Shown: positions 1-12,362, counted from the stretch's first letter. The stretch is DNA of 64,000 bases from Montifringilla adamsi (GCA_017590115.1 JAGGNK010000002.1:17107264-17171263); one strand, 5' to 3'. Translations and numbers: made by a program. The notes: generated from the sequence alone by a model not told the origin.

Positions 1-754
1 TTGCTTTCTGTTGGTTTATGCAATATTCTAATTAAGGTTGTCTGGAGCTCTCTTTCTCTCAATCTTACCCCACTCCAGCTCCTGAGCTCAGCTCAAACTC
101 TTGTTATCAAACTTTTAATCACACATTTTGAGTTTGAAGCCATTCTCATCTTACCTGAGCCATCAGATGCTTTAAAAGTCAGCCATGCTTGGGGGTTTGT
201 TGAGATCTTGTCATTTATTGTGTCTTATTTCTTCCTACTGTGGAATGAACCTGCATCTGTTTTCCATTTGCCTGTGTTTTTTTATTTATGAGCATTTTTA
301 TTTGGTAATTAGGGCTCCTATTTTTGTAATTACACAAATAAGAAAAGTTTATTGCTTCAGCCAAAGAAGCCAGTAAAGTTGAAGTGAGAAAGGAAGTTTG
401 AGAACATCAACCAAAATACTTCCTAGAACTAAAGTGGTCAAAATTAAGCATGGTGTTAGGATCAACAAATTTAGAACATTATCTAAAAGGGTAAAGTATC
501 ATTTCCAAGTAGTAAGGAACCCATAGAGTATTGTATATTAGGGATAGGTGTAGGGTAATAATCACACCTACCTGGAGGCACCCTGAGTGCTTTATCCAGT
601 ACTTACAGTGCTACATTATTTCCTTATAATACCAATGATGTCCCACCACATAAGAAAAAATGGGGGAGAAAAATAAAACACATTTTTACATCTTGCACTG
701 TGGTCTACTGGAAGTGATTGCAAGTAATTATGTTGCATTTTTCAGTGACTTCTT
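1..754. other. Unique AT-rich DNA, no gene seen
   Basis: No exon, RNA gene or repeat was recognised. The open frame running in from the left edge (to about 291) encodes a hydrophobic, low-complexity peptide with no family I know, and is best read as a chance frame in T-rich DNA. It could be intergenic or intronic. Confidence 0.6.
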
Positions 755-821
755 AAAAAAAATCCAAAAAAAACCCAAAAAAATACCCCAAAAAAAACCC
801 AAAAAAAAAAAAAAAAACCCC
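755..821. repeat. A-rich low-complexity tract broken by C-runs
   Basis: Runs of 7 to 17 A are separated by short CCC or CCCC blocks, ending in a 17-A run and CCCC. Similar A/C tracts recur at 10,565-10,620 and 30,690-30,830. The lysine-rich and phenylalanine-rich frames read through it are translation artefacts of the homopolymers. Confidence 0.85.
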
Positions 822-2885
822 ACATTCACTTATGTCAAGGCCAATATGCAGAAATCCAAGATATCCAAATCTGTGTGAGTCTGTGGATATTTTCCAACAA
901 CACCTTTGGGAATTGTTCAATGAAACCCAGAGCACAGCTTTGCCAAGCTGCCTTGGACCATCAGACAGTCTGCGCACAGCAGCATCTCCCTGGGCATGCA
1001 GGATGCTCCTGCACCACTCCCCGGCATGGCAGGGATGAGGTGGCTGCTAAACCATCAGCTGTGGAGGAGATTAATTGTTTTTAATGAGGGCAGCACCCTG
1101 CAATCCTGTGGATCTCAGTGAAGCAGCGTTAGAGCAGAGCTGCAAGGTGTAGCTGAACCTGCTGGCACTGCAGCCCCGGGGGATGTGGCAATGCACATGG
1201 AGATCTGGTGACAACGATTTCAAAATGTTCAGGTTCAGGGTGAGAGTTTGAAAGAGGCATTTCCTGAACATCCAGCTGGAAATTTGACCTAGTCTTTAAA
1301 AGTTTTGGTTAAAACTAACATTGTGAGCAGAGGAAGCTGTAGCAGGGGGGTTTTGTAAGCAGAATGACCCAGAACAGAGATCAAGAAAGACTGGCTAACT
1401 TTGCACCAGATATTAGTGTGAAAATATTATTAAAATTAATGCTGCTTACAGGAAAAACAGATACTGCCATTGCATATTCCAAATACTCTGGGTTTTGTTT
1501 GGACTTTTCCACGTGATCTGGCCTTTGAGCACTGTAAACTTTGTTCTTGAGCATTGAGAAAAAGTGTTCTGACGTTAGTCTGTAAAAAATTAGAGTAAAA
1601 CTTAGAAGGAAATTCAGGTCTAATCAGAGATTCTCTGCGGTGGGAATTAGCATATGAGACTTTTTGTATGAAGTTATAAAAAGAAAAACAGCTCTGCCAT
1701 GCATATTCATAAAGCTATACCCATAAAGCTCACTCCAAAGTGTAGGATTATTGCATTACAGTAGTCAACTTTTCAATGAAAATGCCCTTAAACATAAAAT
1801 AATAATGTCTGCAATCTTGATTATTGTTGTTCATGTATGATTCAATAATATCTTATTCGGAGTCTAAGATTAAACTCATGAATCTGCAATTCCAAATACT
1901 GTGTTTTCCATATGATCTTAGGTAGAAAATAGTTAATAATTTACTTTTTTGTTTAGCTTTTAATAGAAACAAACCAATTACAGTCTAATGCTCAATTAGA
2001 AATGAAAGCAGAAAAGCCAAAAAAAAAGTTTTGCAGTGATCTAGAAGAATAACACGAACAATGAAAAAACTGTTTTATTACAAGTGCAGTCACACTAAGC
2101 TGACTTTTTTTTACATTTTGTTGCTTTAAAACTATTCACTGAAGAAATGCCGAGTGGAACTGGTTTTGGGGCATAACAGAGAGCATGCACAGGTGGCAAA
2201 CGGATTTTCAATGTCTTGCAGTGGAAAGGGTGTATTGAAAAAAGGATGTGAAGCCGTCCCAAAGCACAGAGGGATCTGCGGGGTGGGGTGGGATTTGCTG
2301 GGCAGGAATTCAGGAATCCCTGGTAAAGTTCATTTGTCAAGTGCCTTTCACTCTGTGGCTCCTTCTGTGCCTGTGGGGGTTTGCAGCCTGGCCCCAGTGA
2401 TTTCAGACCAGGGGAGGGTGACACAAACTGTGCTTCCAGAGCTTTCCAGAAAAACCCCGGCAGGGCCAGGTGCTGTGCTGCTGTAAATTCCTCTCTCTGA
2501 AGGCTGTGTCAGCCCAGGATGTGCCGCCTGGATTTTTGCAGATTTACACACAGCCAGAAGGTTTGCACTGCAGCAGCAGCTCAGCCTTTATTTTATGCTG
2601 CTACTTGGGAGGATATGTAAATTGTAGAGGCACCAGGTTTTTTTCTTCTTGCCTCCAGACGTACTATTTCAATTTAGATATTGCCAGTTTGTCTGAGCAA
2701 GTTTGGATTAGGTCAATACTTCATGCTATTCCTGAAGCATCCTGTTTTCCTTAGAGCCTTTTCATTGAATAAATTGCACTTTAAGTCAATACTGAGCAAA
2801 TCACTGTGTTCAGAGGCACTGTTGCAGACAATGTGTCAAACAAGTGTCTCTTTAATTTGAAACTTTTTATGGGCAAGAATCAGCC
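822..2885. other. Unique DNA, no gene seen
   Basis: Two mildly GC-richer stretches (about 900-1,210 and 2,160-2,560) alternate with AT-rich sequence. Open frames of about 65 to 110 codons occur on both strands over the same bases, as expected by chance where stops thin out. None shows a recognisable domain, and no paired splice sites frame them convincingly. Confidence 0.6.
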
Positions 2886-2909
2886 AAAAAAAAAAAAAAA
2901 AAAAAAAAA
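2886..2909 (+). repeat. Poly(A) run, 24 A
   Basis: An uninterrupted run of 24 A. I see no polyadenylation-signal spacing, target-site duplication or retroposed body upstream, so a retroposon tail is possible but unsupported. It pairs in principle with the T22 run about 200 bp downstream. Confidence 0.9.
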
Positions 2910-3115
2910 GCAAAAGAAATAAGAAATTTGTTCGGTTGCTTATGTGAATTTGCAAAAACCCACTGTGCTTTGGCATATGTTCCCGATTTAGTACCTACCT
3001 ACCAAAAAACCCTACACAACTTAAAGTGGCAATTTTGGCGTGTTTAACAATTGAAAAATTGTAACAGAAAAAGAAAAAAAAATGTTACATTAAAAAGAAA
3101 CAAAAAGAGTTTCAC

Positions 3116-3137
3116 TTTTTTTTTTTTTTTTTTTTTT
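3116..3137 (-). repeat. Poly(T) run, 22 T
   Basis: An uninterrupted run of 22 T, equivalent to poly(A) on the minus strand. It is preceded by an A-rich stretch (about 3,050-3,105). Together with the A24 run at 2,886 it makes an opposed homopolymer pair with a spacer of roughly 206 bp. Confidence 0.9.
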
Positions 3138-5417
3138 GGTTCCTATTCTGTTATCAAACAATTTATTTTTATTCTGATATGTTTGCCCTATTATTTTGAT
3201 AATGGCATGAGGAAATTACTCTATCAAGTCCTGCATTTAAAAAATTATTATAAGATGGAAAATAGTTTCATATATATTTTGTGGGTCCATATGAAGTGCT
3301 GTTCCTCATTAAATCTGCCTGAAACTCTGGTTGTTAGAAAACTTTCTTACACGGTTGTAGTTCTGGCAGATTTGTGACTCTTGTAACTCAAATCCAGCAT
3401 GGAAGGCAACTGCTGGAAGCTTCTCCTAAAAATGCTCTTCTCGTGTGATATTGTGAGAAAGGCTGTGCTGGCAATAGGAGAAATCTGGACAAAGCATGTT
3501 CTGCTCTGAGGCCTGACAGGGAAGGACTGTGAGTCCTGCCATTGCCAGGAAACAGTTTTGATGTTTTTCATTCAGACAAATTCTCGGTTGTTGAATTAAA
3601 TTTCAATTTGTTCAGCGTGATTACATTTACCATAAGGCAAACAATTCACTATAGAGGTGAGTCAGAGAGATACACCTGTTGTAAGCTGAGGCAGGATCAC
3701 ACAGAAGGAGTTAACACAGAGCATCCGAAGGAGCAAGGCAGGAGTAACCCCAGCCAAGGGATTAAAAGAGAACAGCTCTTGGAAGAGCCTCCAAACCCCA
3801 CTGCCATGCTGTGACAGGGGCAAACTCAGCTTTCAAACAAGCTCTGTGTCACTCTCAGTGTGCCACGAGCTGGTGATTTAGACTCAGCTGCTTTCCCGTG
3901 GAGAGTCAAGGCCGAGGAAGGTGCAGGATGCTGCTGGGGCAGGGCGAGGCTGGCAGTGCAGCAGTGCTCCGTTTGCCGCTGGAATTGGTGCTGGAGGTGG
4001 CCAAGGAGTGGCAGGAGGAGTCCCTGGCAGGGCTGGAGACACACGTCAGGGCACGCTGAGCAGCAGCTGTTCCCACACAGCGTGGCTGGTCCCACCAGGG
4101 ATGTTGTCACCCGTGTCACACTTTGGTACGTCGAACACTGATGTTACATAAAATAGATTTCTATCTCAGGATCTCTATCTGCCTTCCACTCAGCTGCTGG
4201 GCAAGGATTGGTGCTCGTGTCAAACCTGGCCCGTGCTGGCAGATGTCCTTATAACATGGCTCTGTCAGCCTGTAATAATCAGAATATACACAAAAATTGT
4301 CCCTCAGCTTGTGGGGTGCAACGAAGTCAGGGCACAAGGAAATGTGATTACGCTGTATGTGGTGACAGGATTGGGAAGTTATGAGGTAAATAATTGTAAG
4401 CAGGTATTTTCCTCTGAGAACACTCAGGGGCTGAGGAGGGAGACTTTAAAGACAGCTCAGTATTTATTAAATATTTCCTCATGTCTCAGCGGCTTGGGCA
4501 GAACTGGTTTCTTAAGCATTTCATAAAAGCTGTCTCAAGGAAACTCATCTGTCAGGAGTTTACTGACTTTGCACAGTTAAACACTGAGCACTTTCCAAAC
4601 TGCAGCAATTCTCTCAAACGCTGTCCCCAGGTGCTTTATCCACAGCCCCTTCAGGACGTGAGGGATTCCTGAAATGATCAAAGCATTGTGCCACTGCCTT
4701 TACTACCTAATGATTTTTGTTTCTATTTTTAACAAACCCTTTGTACCTTCCTCCTAAAATAGCAATAGAACTCTTCATAAAAACAGTATTAAATCTCAGT
4801 AACAGCATAAGTACTTTGCTCTTTCTGCATTCTGTGGCCTGTTATGCAAAAGAGGCTCAATAATAAATCAAAATACTCCCTGTGGGGTGCACCACTCTTT
4901 CCTCCCTGGGAAGAGAGTTCAAATGCTACACAGGTGAAGGAGCCTCATTAAAGTATTTACCCCCTAATGCTCTGCCAGGTAAAACTGCCTAAGTGTCAAG
5001 GAGAAAGGACCTATTTAGACTGCAGACAAAAAAGGACTGCCAGAATTATATTCAGTTCAGGAACAGAAACAAGAAACAAACAGCAAAAGAGGATGAAAAG
5101 TGCAGTTTATAGAAAATGTGATGACAACTTGTTTCCTTTCAGTCTTTTTTTTTTTTTTTAAATCAAGGGTTCTGCATAATCTCTCATATGAGATCTTATG
5201 ACTTAAAGTGGAGAAATAGGGAATGCAGCTCAAGAGCTCTGTGACAGAGCTTAGAGGTGGATGGTTCAGGAGCAAATTCTGGCTTTCAGCACCCAACAGA
5301 AGCTGCCAGTAATTTTGGCACACTAAGGACAAAAAATCTGGACTATGCAGTTAGGAAATAATGCAAGTAACAATTTTCTTTTGTATTTAAGTAGGGAAAG
5401 CCAAGTTTCTACTGAAG

Positions 5418-5435
5418 ACCATAAAATTTTATGGT
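5418..5435. repeat. 18-bp perfect palindrome
   Basis: The sequence ACCATAAAATTTTATGGT equals its own reverse complement, with no spacer. The flanking bases do not extend the symmetry. In AT-rich DNA a palindrome of this length may be accidental, and no function is implied. Confidence 0.9.
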
Positions 5436-6025
5436 GGTGCTGTGGTTCTTCAGGTGAAGAAATGAACTCTTTGTCATCCCCTCTTACTGTTAGTGCTGGT
5501 TTTAAACAGTTCTAGACTACAATGTGTTCTGTGAAAAGTACATTATCTAGTTCTTGATATCTGTATGAAACAGTTACCCTTTGGTAATTACACTTTTATA
5601 AAATGCAAAGAATAAGTTAATGGATTAGGGCAGTGTGGTGAGGAAACAAAAGGGGAAGATTTACAGCTTTGGGGGGAAAAAAGTCAATGAAAAACCAAAC
5701 CAAAACTCTTCCAGGAAATAAATTTATTGACATTTTTGTGGGGAACATCTTAAAATCTGCTCAGAGTTAATGTATTTTCATTTAGAAGTTCCTGCAAATT
5801 TTTCAGGCAGTGACCAGTTGTTCTTGCAGTTTCTGTTAATGAATTTGAAGCACTACTAGAGTAAAACAGAAGGACAGGTTTTACTCCTTTTGTTCTTTTT
5901 TTTCCAGAGAGGAAACAGAAACTTAAGTGTTCAAGTGGAGTAAGAATAGGCATTTAAGATTCTAAGAAGAAACAATCAAAGTAAAATATAGGATGTCTCA
6001 AAAATATCTCTCTACTCTCATATGT

Positions 6026-6046
6026 CAATTTAATATAATTAAATTG
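6026..6046. repeat. 9-bp inverted repeat with 3-nt loop
   Basis: Arms CAATTTAAT and ATTAAATTG are perfectly complementary around the loop ATA. It consists almost entirely of A and T, so chance is a good explanation. Confidence 0.85.
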
Positions 6047-8455
6047 TCTCATTCCTCCTATTCTAAAAACAAAAGAAAAGAATTAGAAAAGCAATCTGAA
6101 AAGAAGGTTTAACAGGGAATATCAGCTTTGAACAAGACGCCCTGCTAACAGCATGTATGTACATTCCAACAAACCAATGTGCAGAGGAGGCAAAAATATA
6201 CAGGGGTTGGTTTGTCCCAAATTTGTATTTTGGTAAGATAAATGCAGTGATGATGTGGATAGTTGGAGTGCTAGAGGTGTAAGAAACTGAGCCTGCCCAG
6301 GGCATGGAAGCTCTCCCTGTCCCAGTGCTGGATGTGCTGCCTGCACAATTTCACACCCCAGGCTGTGCATAGGGAATGTTTCTTTGCACTTCCGTGGGTT
6401 CTTAGAATTCACTGGCAACCAGAGCGTCTGCTAAATGTGTGTAAAAAGGAAAACATCCGTAGATGCATTCCACAGGAGCTTTAGCAATCAATTGGCAAAA
6501 ATGAGCTCTTAATGGTAGGTTATTTTGTGGGATGGAAACTTGTGGTACCACGACCTTGCTGCAGCAGGTACGCCGTTCATGCCTGGATGGAGTTTCTGAC
6601 AAAATCAGCATGTAATCATGAGCATTTGATCAAAAGTTCAGGAGGAGAAGATACAGTCACTCTGAGCTTGACAGGGTCACTTTGAAAATGCATTCAGCGT
6701 GCACTCCTGCATACCTGCTGTAGCAATGCAGTTCAATCAAAGGCTTTTCGAAAAATGGCTCCATCACCAGAGGCTTCATCTCTGGTAATATCTTCAGGTC
6801 CCATTTCCTTGGAAAGTTAACAAGGCATATTCTGAGGATAGATGCCTTTGGCTAGGGTACATCCAATACTGTATATGCAATTTTTCATGAATATGAATGA
6901 GTGACTTCAAAATTAACATGTAAGTATGCATTTCTTCACTGGTGAGGGCCACTATTGCGCACGCTTCTGAATGCAGAATATACTGAACAGCAATGGCTCT
7001 GAGGCTGAAATTAATAAAAACACTCCACGTACTTTGGCTATTTTGGTAACTTTTCACGTTCTTCAGCTGATCAGATACTAATGAATGAATGGATGACTAA
7101 AAGCTGAAATGAAATTAGGTTCTAATCCTGTCAAATTGCCAGTCTGCCTCCTCATGAACTGAGTGAAGAAAGCAGCAGGATCCTGCCAAAAGCATCCAGC
7201 CTGGGATCTGCTTGTTCTGGCATCCCCCGTGAGGCATTCAGGAATGAGCTGTAGCTAGTAGTTAGTATTTACTGCTGAAGGTGCCTCTGCTTCCAAAAAT
7301 AAGTGAATGGATAATTATGTTCTTTTTCCTAAAAATGCACACTCTTGTACGCATTGGTAACTAAACTGTAATATTGAGCCAGAAGTTACAGGTGCCTCAG
7401 GGTAGTCTCTTTCTTCCTCCACTTAATTCATGGTTAACATGCAGGAATCCGAGATTAATAATGAAAGCCCAGAGAAAATTATATCTGCTGCTATTTATAG
7501 TCCATGTTCCTGTGCTCCCTGCTCAGGGCTTGAAGGAATCACCAAGATTCCCATCCCAGCGTCAGATTTCCAGGGTGAGTCACATTTCCCACACTTCGTG
7601 CATGCAAAGCAAAGCTGGAGTTGGACACATCAGATTTATTGTGTTTGCACAGGATGTTTGCATGTCACACAGAGCCCAGCTCGAGCTGGGACAGGCAGGC
7701 ACCCAAACAGCTTTATGCCAAAACGTGATGACAGCTCGGAATTTGTATGCAGAAAATGCTTCAGAGCTCTGTCGTGCTGCCAGAGCTGGAGACCAATGCA
7801 TATTTTAAGAGCTTTTCCTCTCAGAGGCAGAGGAAACAATGCTGGGAAGTTCTCACCTAGCAAACGTGGAGGCTTGGGATGAGCCAAGGAGAGGTGAGGT
7901 GTGGGCCCAAATTGTGGTTACAGCTGACAGTGTAACCTGCTGTGTTTATCACAGCATCGCTCTGTGATCCTGACAGCCAAAGGTGTTGCAGAGTTGGAGA
8001 ATCTTATTTTTCATGCCTTGATTTGGCTAAATAACGACTCTCCGGACATGAATGTATGATTATTTAGTTATTTCAGTTTTACTACAGTATAAATAAACCC
8101 TAAAGCTCGAGCCAGCCTTTGATTTTTGGGATGTGCCAGTAAAAGCAAGTGGTACGGACTAATGGCTTCCTTGAACAGCCCTCAGAATATGAAAACTCAT
8201 CTACATATCTGTCATTGGGTATGTGATAATAGCTACAAATCTAACATTAAAATTTCATTTTCCCTCTTCTCCGAGATGACATGAATAAAAACAGTCAGAG
8301 TTGTAGAAAATTCTTCTTATGATTTCATTTCTGCTTACACGCTAAGCAGCGAGCACCACTTCCCATAGCTCTTCTCTCACATCAGGGTGTTATAGTTTAT
8401 GGCCAGCATGTTAAACTTCCCCCAAAAGGAGGAAATATTGCAAATGAAATAGTGG

Positions 8456-8508
8456 AACCACAGAAACATGGAGGTTGGAGAGAGCCTCTGAAGGTCACCT
8501 AGCCTGAA
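8456..8508 (-). mobile_element. Degraded CR1-like LINE 3'-end fragment
   Basis: Read on the plus strand the segment has the order of words typical of the reverse complement of an avian CR1 3' end: ACAGAA-x-CATGGAGGTTGG, then a purine-rich stretch ending CCTCTGAAGGTCACCTAG. That places the element on the minus strand with its 3' end near 8,456. Weak resemblance may continue to about 8,600 (TTTATTCTTGATCTTTATTTAAAC against the usual block near the start of the CR1 3' module) but I cannot fix the boundary. CR1 is the main LINE family of birds; this copy is short, old and non-functional. The call rests on remembered consensus features, not an alignment. Confidence 0.5.
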
Positions 8509-8600
8509 AATTGAAATGCCACTGGGAAAGCAGCACAACACTCTTTGTAAGTAAATATTTTATTCTTGATCTTTATTTAAACAGGAAAGCCAAGAGAAAC

Positions 8601-10564
8601 CTTGTTCTTCTTCCCCAGCAGAATGAGAAAAGTATGAAGTACTCGTGTGTGCCACTGACATCCCTACAAGCTGGAAAGGGCAGGGATGTGAAGTGTTTGT
8701 GCAGGGGATGTCCAGCAGAATCCTGTAGAGGGCAAATCTGCAGGAGTGAAATAGGTCACTCCTGGCTCTTGGCTGCTCTCTTGCACCTGGGGGAAAGAGC
8801 CCTAGAAAGAATCTGGTTCTTAGATTAGAAATTGTGTTTTCCTGCAGAAGGGCTCTGAGAGTGGTGAAATTTTAATAAAATGTCCTTCCAAGTAATAGTT
8901 TGTTTTTTTTTAATAAAAGGGTTCTTGTGGTGAAGGTAGACCCATCACAGGGGTGCCAGGGAATGCTGGAATTGTGTGCTTAAGGAAGCAGCAGAATAAA
9001 CATGTTTATATTTCTACTCCTTCCATAGATGTGGTCAAAATAATTTAAAAATTGCTTTCATTTCTTCAGCAGAAATTGGATAAATATTTCATTCTAGTGA
9101 TGCTCTCATGTTAATGACTTTGGCTGGTCACTTCTGAAGCAAAGATAATTTTTTTAAGTGTTTCTATACTGGACAGACACTGTGTTTTCTAATCTTATTA
9201 TTGAGTTTAATTAGTTTAGGTTAAAGGTCATAAAATGCCAAATTTAAAATAAATATAATATATAATTGCTTTTAGAGTGGATTTTTCATAAGAATTGTAC
9301 ACTGCAGTTTCTACCCCCAGTCTTATTTACAAATTATTAATTCAATAGTAGCATTGCAGCATATACCATTCCCAATGCTTGAACTTAATTAAGAATGCAT
9401 CCCTGCTAATTGATTATGGTACTGCTTTCATAGGCCTTTTTCCCTAATGGCTATCTCAGGAAATTTCCTGCTAATTAGGTAGAAAATTTATTTTCTGTCT
9501 TATATTGTCACTAAAAGTAAGAACAATCTGAAGTTCACCTTTGCACTATGAGATTTATAAATGCTTTCTGAAAGTTTCAGGGAAATTGCATACACTTATG
9601 TTTCCTACTCTTTTTCAAAATCTGGTCAGACATATTTAATTTTGTTGGTTTGGGGTTGTTTTTTTTTTTTTTTTTCCCCAATAAATTAATGGAATTTCAA
9701 ATATTTTTCACCAAGTGCATTTGTAAGGATGGGTTTCTGCTCTGTGGAATAAAAGTGCTGTGCTGGATCAAGGGATTTGATTCTCAGGTACCTCCAAGAA
9801 ATCAAAACTGACTGCATGGAGTATTGCAGTAATTTTCCCTCAGGTGTGAAACAAAAAGGAGCTGTGACAGCTCCGCGCAGAGGGACAAATCAATAAGGCA
9901 CCAAAGGGTCAAATACTGGAATTTGGAGCAGATTAAAGGATTGTGGGAAACAAAAAGTTGAAATCTGGCATATAAAGTGTGAATGAGCCATTAGTTCTCA
10001 CCTAGTGTAAATAAGAGAGGTTCAGGTTAGCCAGTGCATTAAATGCTGTGAGCTAACACTCAATGACACCTTCACCTTGTTTAGACTTGCAGATTTGGGA
10101 AGGGATCATGAAAGTTATTACAGCAGCCCCCTCATCCTGTCATGAGCTCGTGTAAAATGAAATAAGGAGTGCAGGAGTAAACAATTGCTCAGGGGATAGG
10201 CATGGCTCCATAACTATTTATTTCTCATTACTTTGTGCTTGTGCTTCTCCACTTCTGATAGAAGAACTGACAAAAGTGGGCTTGACCCCTGCACCCAGCA
10301 CAATCTGGGATTAAGGTCCCCAACTTGAATTTGATGTGACTTTTTCAAAGATTTTGCAGCTTCACATTAGAGACAAATGAGAAGTGACTTAACAACGGAT
10401 AAACTCCATCAAACAAGGATTATGTGAGCGTGCATGCTGTGCCACAGGACGTGTCTGGGTGAGCTGAATTTAGGCACACTTCCATTTCTCACATCAGCTC
10501 TGTGAGGAAGGGATCAGGGATCTCAGGCGACCAAAGTACCGGCAGGTGATGAAATAATAATAGC
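8601..10564. other. AT-rich unique DNA, no gene seen
   Basis: Contains a very AT-rich interval (about 9,180-9,440) with several TAAT-type words and a T17 run at 9,659-9,675. No frame longer than about 105 codons and no RNA gene was recognised. Confidence 0.6.
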
Positions 10565-10620
10565 AAAAAAAAAAAAAAACCCCAAACAATCAAAAAAAAC
10601 TAAAAAAACACCCCAAAAAC
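10565..10620. repeat. A-rich tract with C-runs
   Basis: A15 followed by alternating A-runs and CCC/CCCC blocks, directly upstream of the TAA microsatellite. It resembles the tract at 755-821. Confidence 0.8.
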
Positions 10621-10652
10621 CCAATAAAAATAATATAATTATTGGTATTATT

Positions 10653-10654
<2 letters not shown>

Positions 10655-10702
<48 letters not shown>
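10655..10702. repeat. (TAA)16 trinucleotide microsatellite
   Basis: Sixteen uninterrupted TAA units, flanked by degenerate A/T-rich sequence that may be decayed repeat. Uninterrupted arrays of this length are usually length-polymorphic. On the minus strand it reads as a polyleucine frame, which is an artefact. Confidence 0.95.
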
Positions 10703-10703
<1 letters not shown>

Positions 10704-11661
10704 TGTAATAAACTCATACATTTCACTGCAAGGATGCCTCGAGTTCAGCCCTTAGGCTCTTACTGGAGCCCTGCAGATGCACCCAGGCACTTCCTTCAGT
10801 GGGTGTGTGAGCCCATGGAGCTGCCAGCTGTTCCTGCTGTTCCTCCTCGTGTGTCACAGCTCCCAGGAGGAGCAGCTGGGAGCTCCTGGAGCCTGCAGAG
10901 CTGCTCTCTCAGCCTGCTCAGTGCTCAGGTACTGGCCCTGGTGGTTGCTTCCCACAGGAGTTTGAATATCCCCACACAGATAATTCTGGAGGTTGTCAAT
11001 AGTAGTGATGCAGGTTTAAAAATTTCAAAGGAAGCCACTGGAATAAATTATACAGAGAGGAGCCCTTACTTTTGCTATAGAGGAATTGCAGGTCTGGTTC
11101 TACCTAGGCATTTCTTCAGATCTCTTATCTGTGGCCTTGCTAGTTTTTCCACATATAAATCTGGTTATTTGCTGCATTTTGAAAAAGTGAAAAATTTTCA
11201 TTTTTCAGTGTTGCCCTTTTAATCAGTTATCTAATGACAGGCACTTACAAGAAGTGCATGGAGTGCAGGAATCCACTCAAAAAACAGAAGGAAAAGCACA
11301 TATTCATATACAGACATAATGATTAAGATTTTCCTTATCTATTGCAATCTGTAATATATAAAATGGAAGTGTAAGGATTTTTCCTGAGTTGAATTCCCTG
11401 AGAGATGTCACACTTTTTTTTTTTTTTTAAGAGTTTACAAAAAGATTGTATTTTAAAGACATTTAGATGGTCATAATATGAAAAAAAAAATCAGAGCAAG
11501 TGTTTGGTATTCAGCAAATATCTCATTTCTTTGGTAATTTTGTTCAGAACAGACTGTGTCTTCCTGAAAGCACACTGACTTTTTCTCATTTGATTTTTTC
11601 CCCTCTCTTGCATTTATCTTTGACATTTAATTTCCAGATGGGTGCTTAGTATGACTGATGC
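10703..11661. other. Unique DNA with a 162-codon open frame, not called as a gene
   Basis: The plus-strand frame 10,734-11,222 is one of the longer ones in the window. Its first half lies in a G+C-richer patch (10,740-10,960) and is rich in Pro, Ser and Leu; its second half shifts to AT-rich composition. I see no domain, signal peptide or homologue, and two other frames overlap it. A T15 run follows at 11,414-11,428. Confidence 0.5.
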
Positions 11662-11699
11662 TTTTTTTTTTTTTTTGGTATGTGTGTGTGTGTGTGTGT
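11662..11699. repeat. Poly(T) followed by (TG)9 dinucleotide repeat
   Basis: T15 (11,662-11,676), then GGTA, then TG repeated nine times (11,681-11,698) and TA. TG tracts can adopt Z-DNA and are commonly polymorphic; no regulatory role is evident here. Confidence 0.95.
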
Positions 11700-12340
11700 A
11701 ATTCAATCCTGAATTCATTTTCAAGGCTGCAGAAACTTGGCGGCTGCCAGTTAGGTCCCAGCACTTTTGTGTCTCTATATGTGAAATCCTAGCGTGATTA
11801 ATTAATTATTAAATGCAAATTAAGGTACCACAAGCCACACAATCTCTGTGGGCTCTGTCTTATCTGATACATTTTGTTTTGTTCCTCATGGACATCACTG
11901 TCACCATAGTTACCACCAGGAGAAGTTAGGAAAACGTCTCAGTAAAAACAAAGGAGAAAATATCACTGGTGTAGGGTCTAAGGTGGCAAAAGGTTGTCAG
12001 GTCATTACAAATGGCAGGCAGAATTCAGATTTTTTGCATTAGGAGGCGATGGGCATGTCTGGTTTAAAGTTGATGGGCAGAGAATTTGCCAAAGTGTTTG
12101 CAGGTTCGATGTGCGAGTAGCTGTTACCACGGGCTAGGAATTATTTTTGTTTGGCTTCAAGAAGCCTGAAGGTGAATACTTGAGAGGAGCAAAACCCAAA
12201 GAAAATCTTTCAAAGGAGTTGTAACAAGTGGGGGCTGTTTGCTTTTCAAAGACCAGTCACTGGAACCGTTGAAGATTGGGAAAACAATTTGGCAACTGAG
12301 TCGGCCGAATAAAGTTCAGAGGAAGTGCTGTTGGCAGAAG
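11700..12340. other. Unique DNA with a cluster of TAAT-type words
   Basis: At about 11,797-11,825 the sequence packs ATTAATTAATTATTAAATGC and CAAATTAA together. These resemble homeodomain and POU recognition words. Such words are frequent in AT-rich DNA, so an enhancer is only a possibility. No gene was seen. Confidence 0.45.
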
Positions 12341-12362
12341 TTCATTTCATTTCATTTCATTT
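12341..12362. repeat. (TTCAT)4 pentanucleotide repeat
   Basis: Four perfect TTCAT units followed by a partial one. Short array with no flanking structure. Confidence 0.9.

Larger units (their letters stand above)
3138..8455. other. Unique DNA with one CpG-richer patch, no gene seen
   Basis: Mostly AT-rich unique sequence. The stretch 3,860-4,120 is locally richer in G+C and CpG and stays open in three overlapping frames on both strands (76 to 97 codons), but the peptides overlap each other and resemble nothing known. A T15 run lies at 5,145-5,159. The 144- and 150-codon frames at 7,374-7,882 overlap in different frames of one strand, so at most one could be real; neither has a recognisable domain. 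Confidence 0.55.

Noticed and set aside
10523..10726. Polyleucine frame on the minus strand
   Set aside because: It is the translation of the (TAA)16 microsatellite.
10734..11222. 162-codon open frame beside the TAA microsatellite
   Set aside because: Residue usage follows base composition of the two halves, no family is recognised and no splice or promoter context supports it.
12101..12120. GGTTCGA word resembling a tRNA B box (also at 60,229)
   Set aside because: The following bases do not complete the B box, and no A box, acceptor stem or cloverleaf could be built around either.
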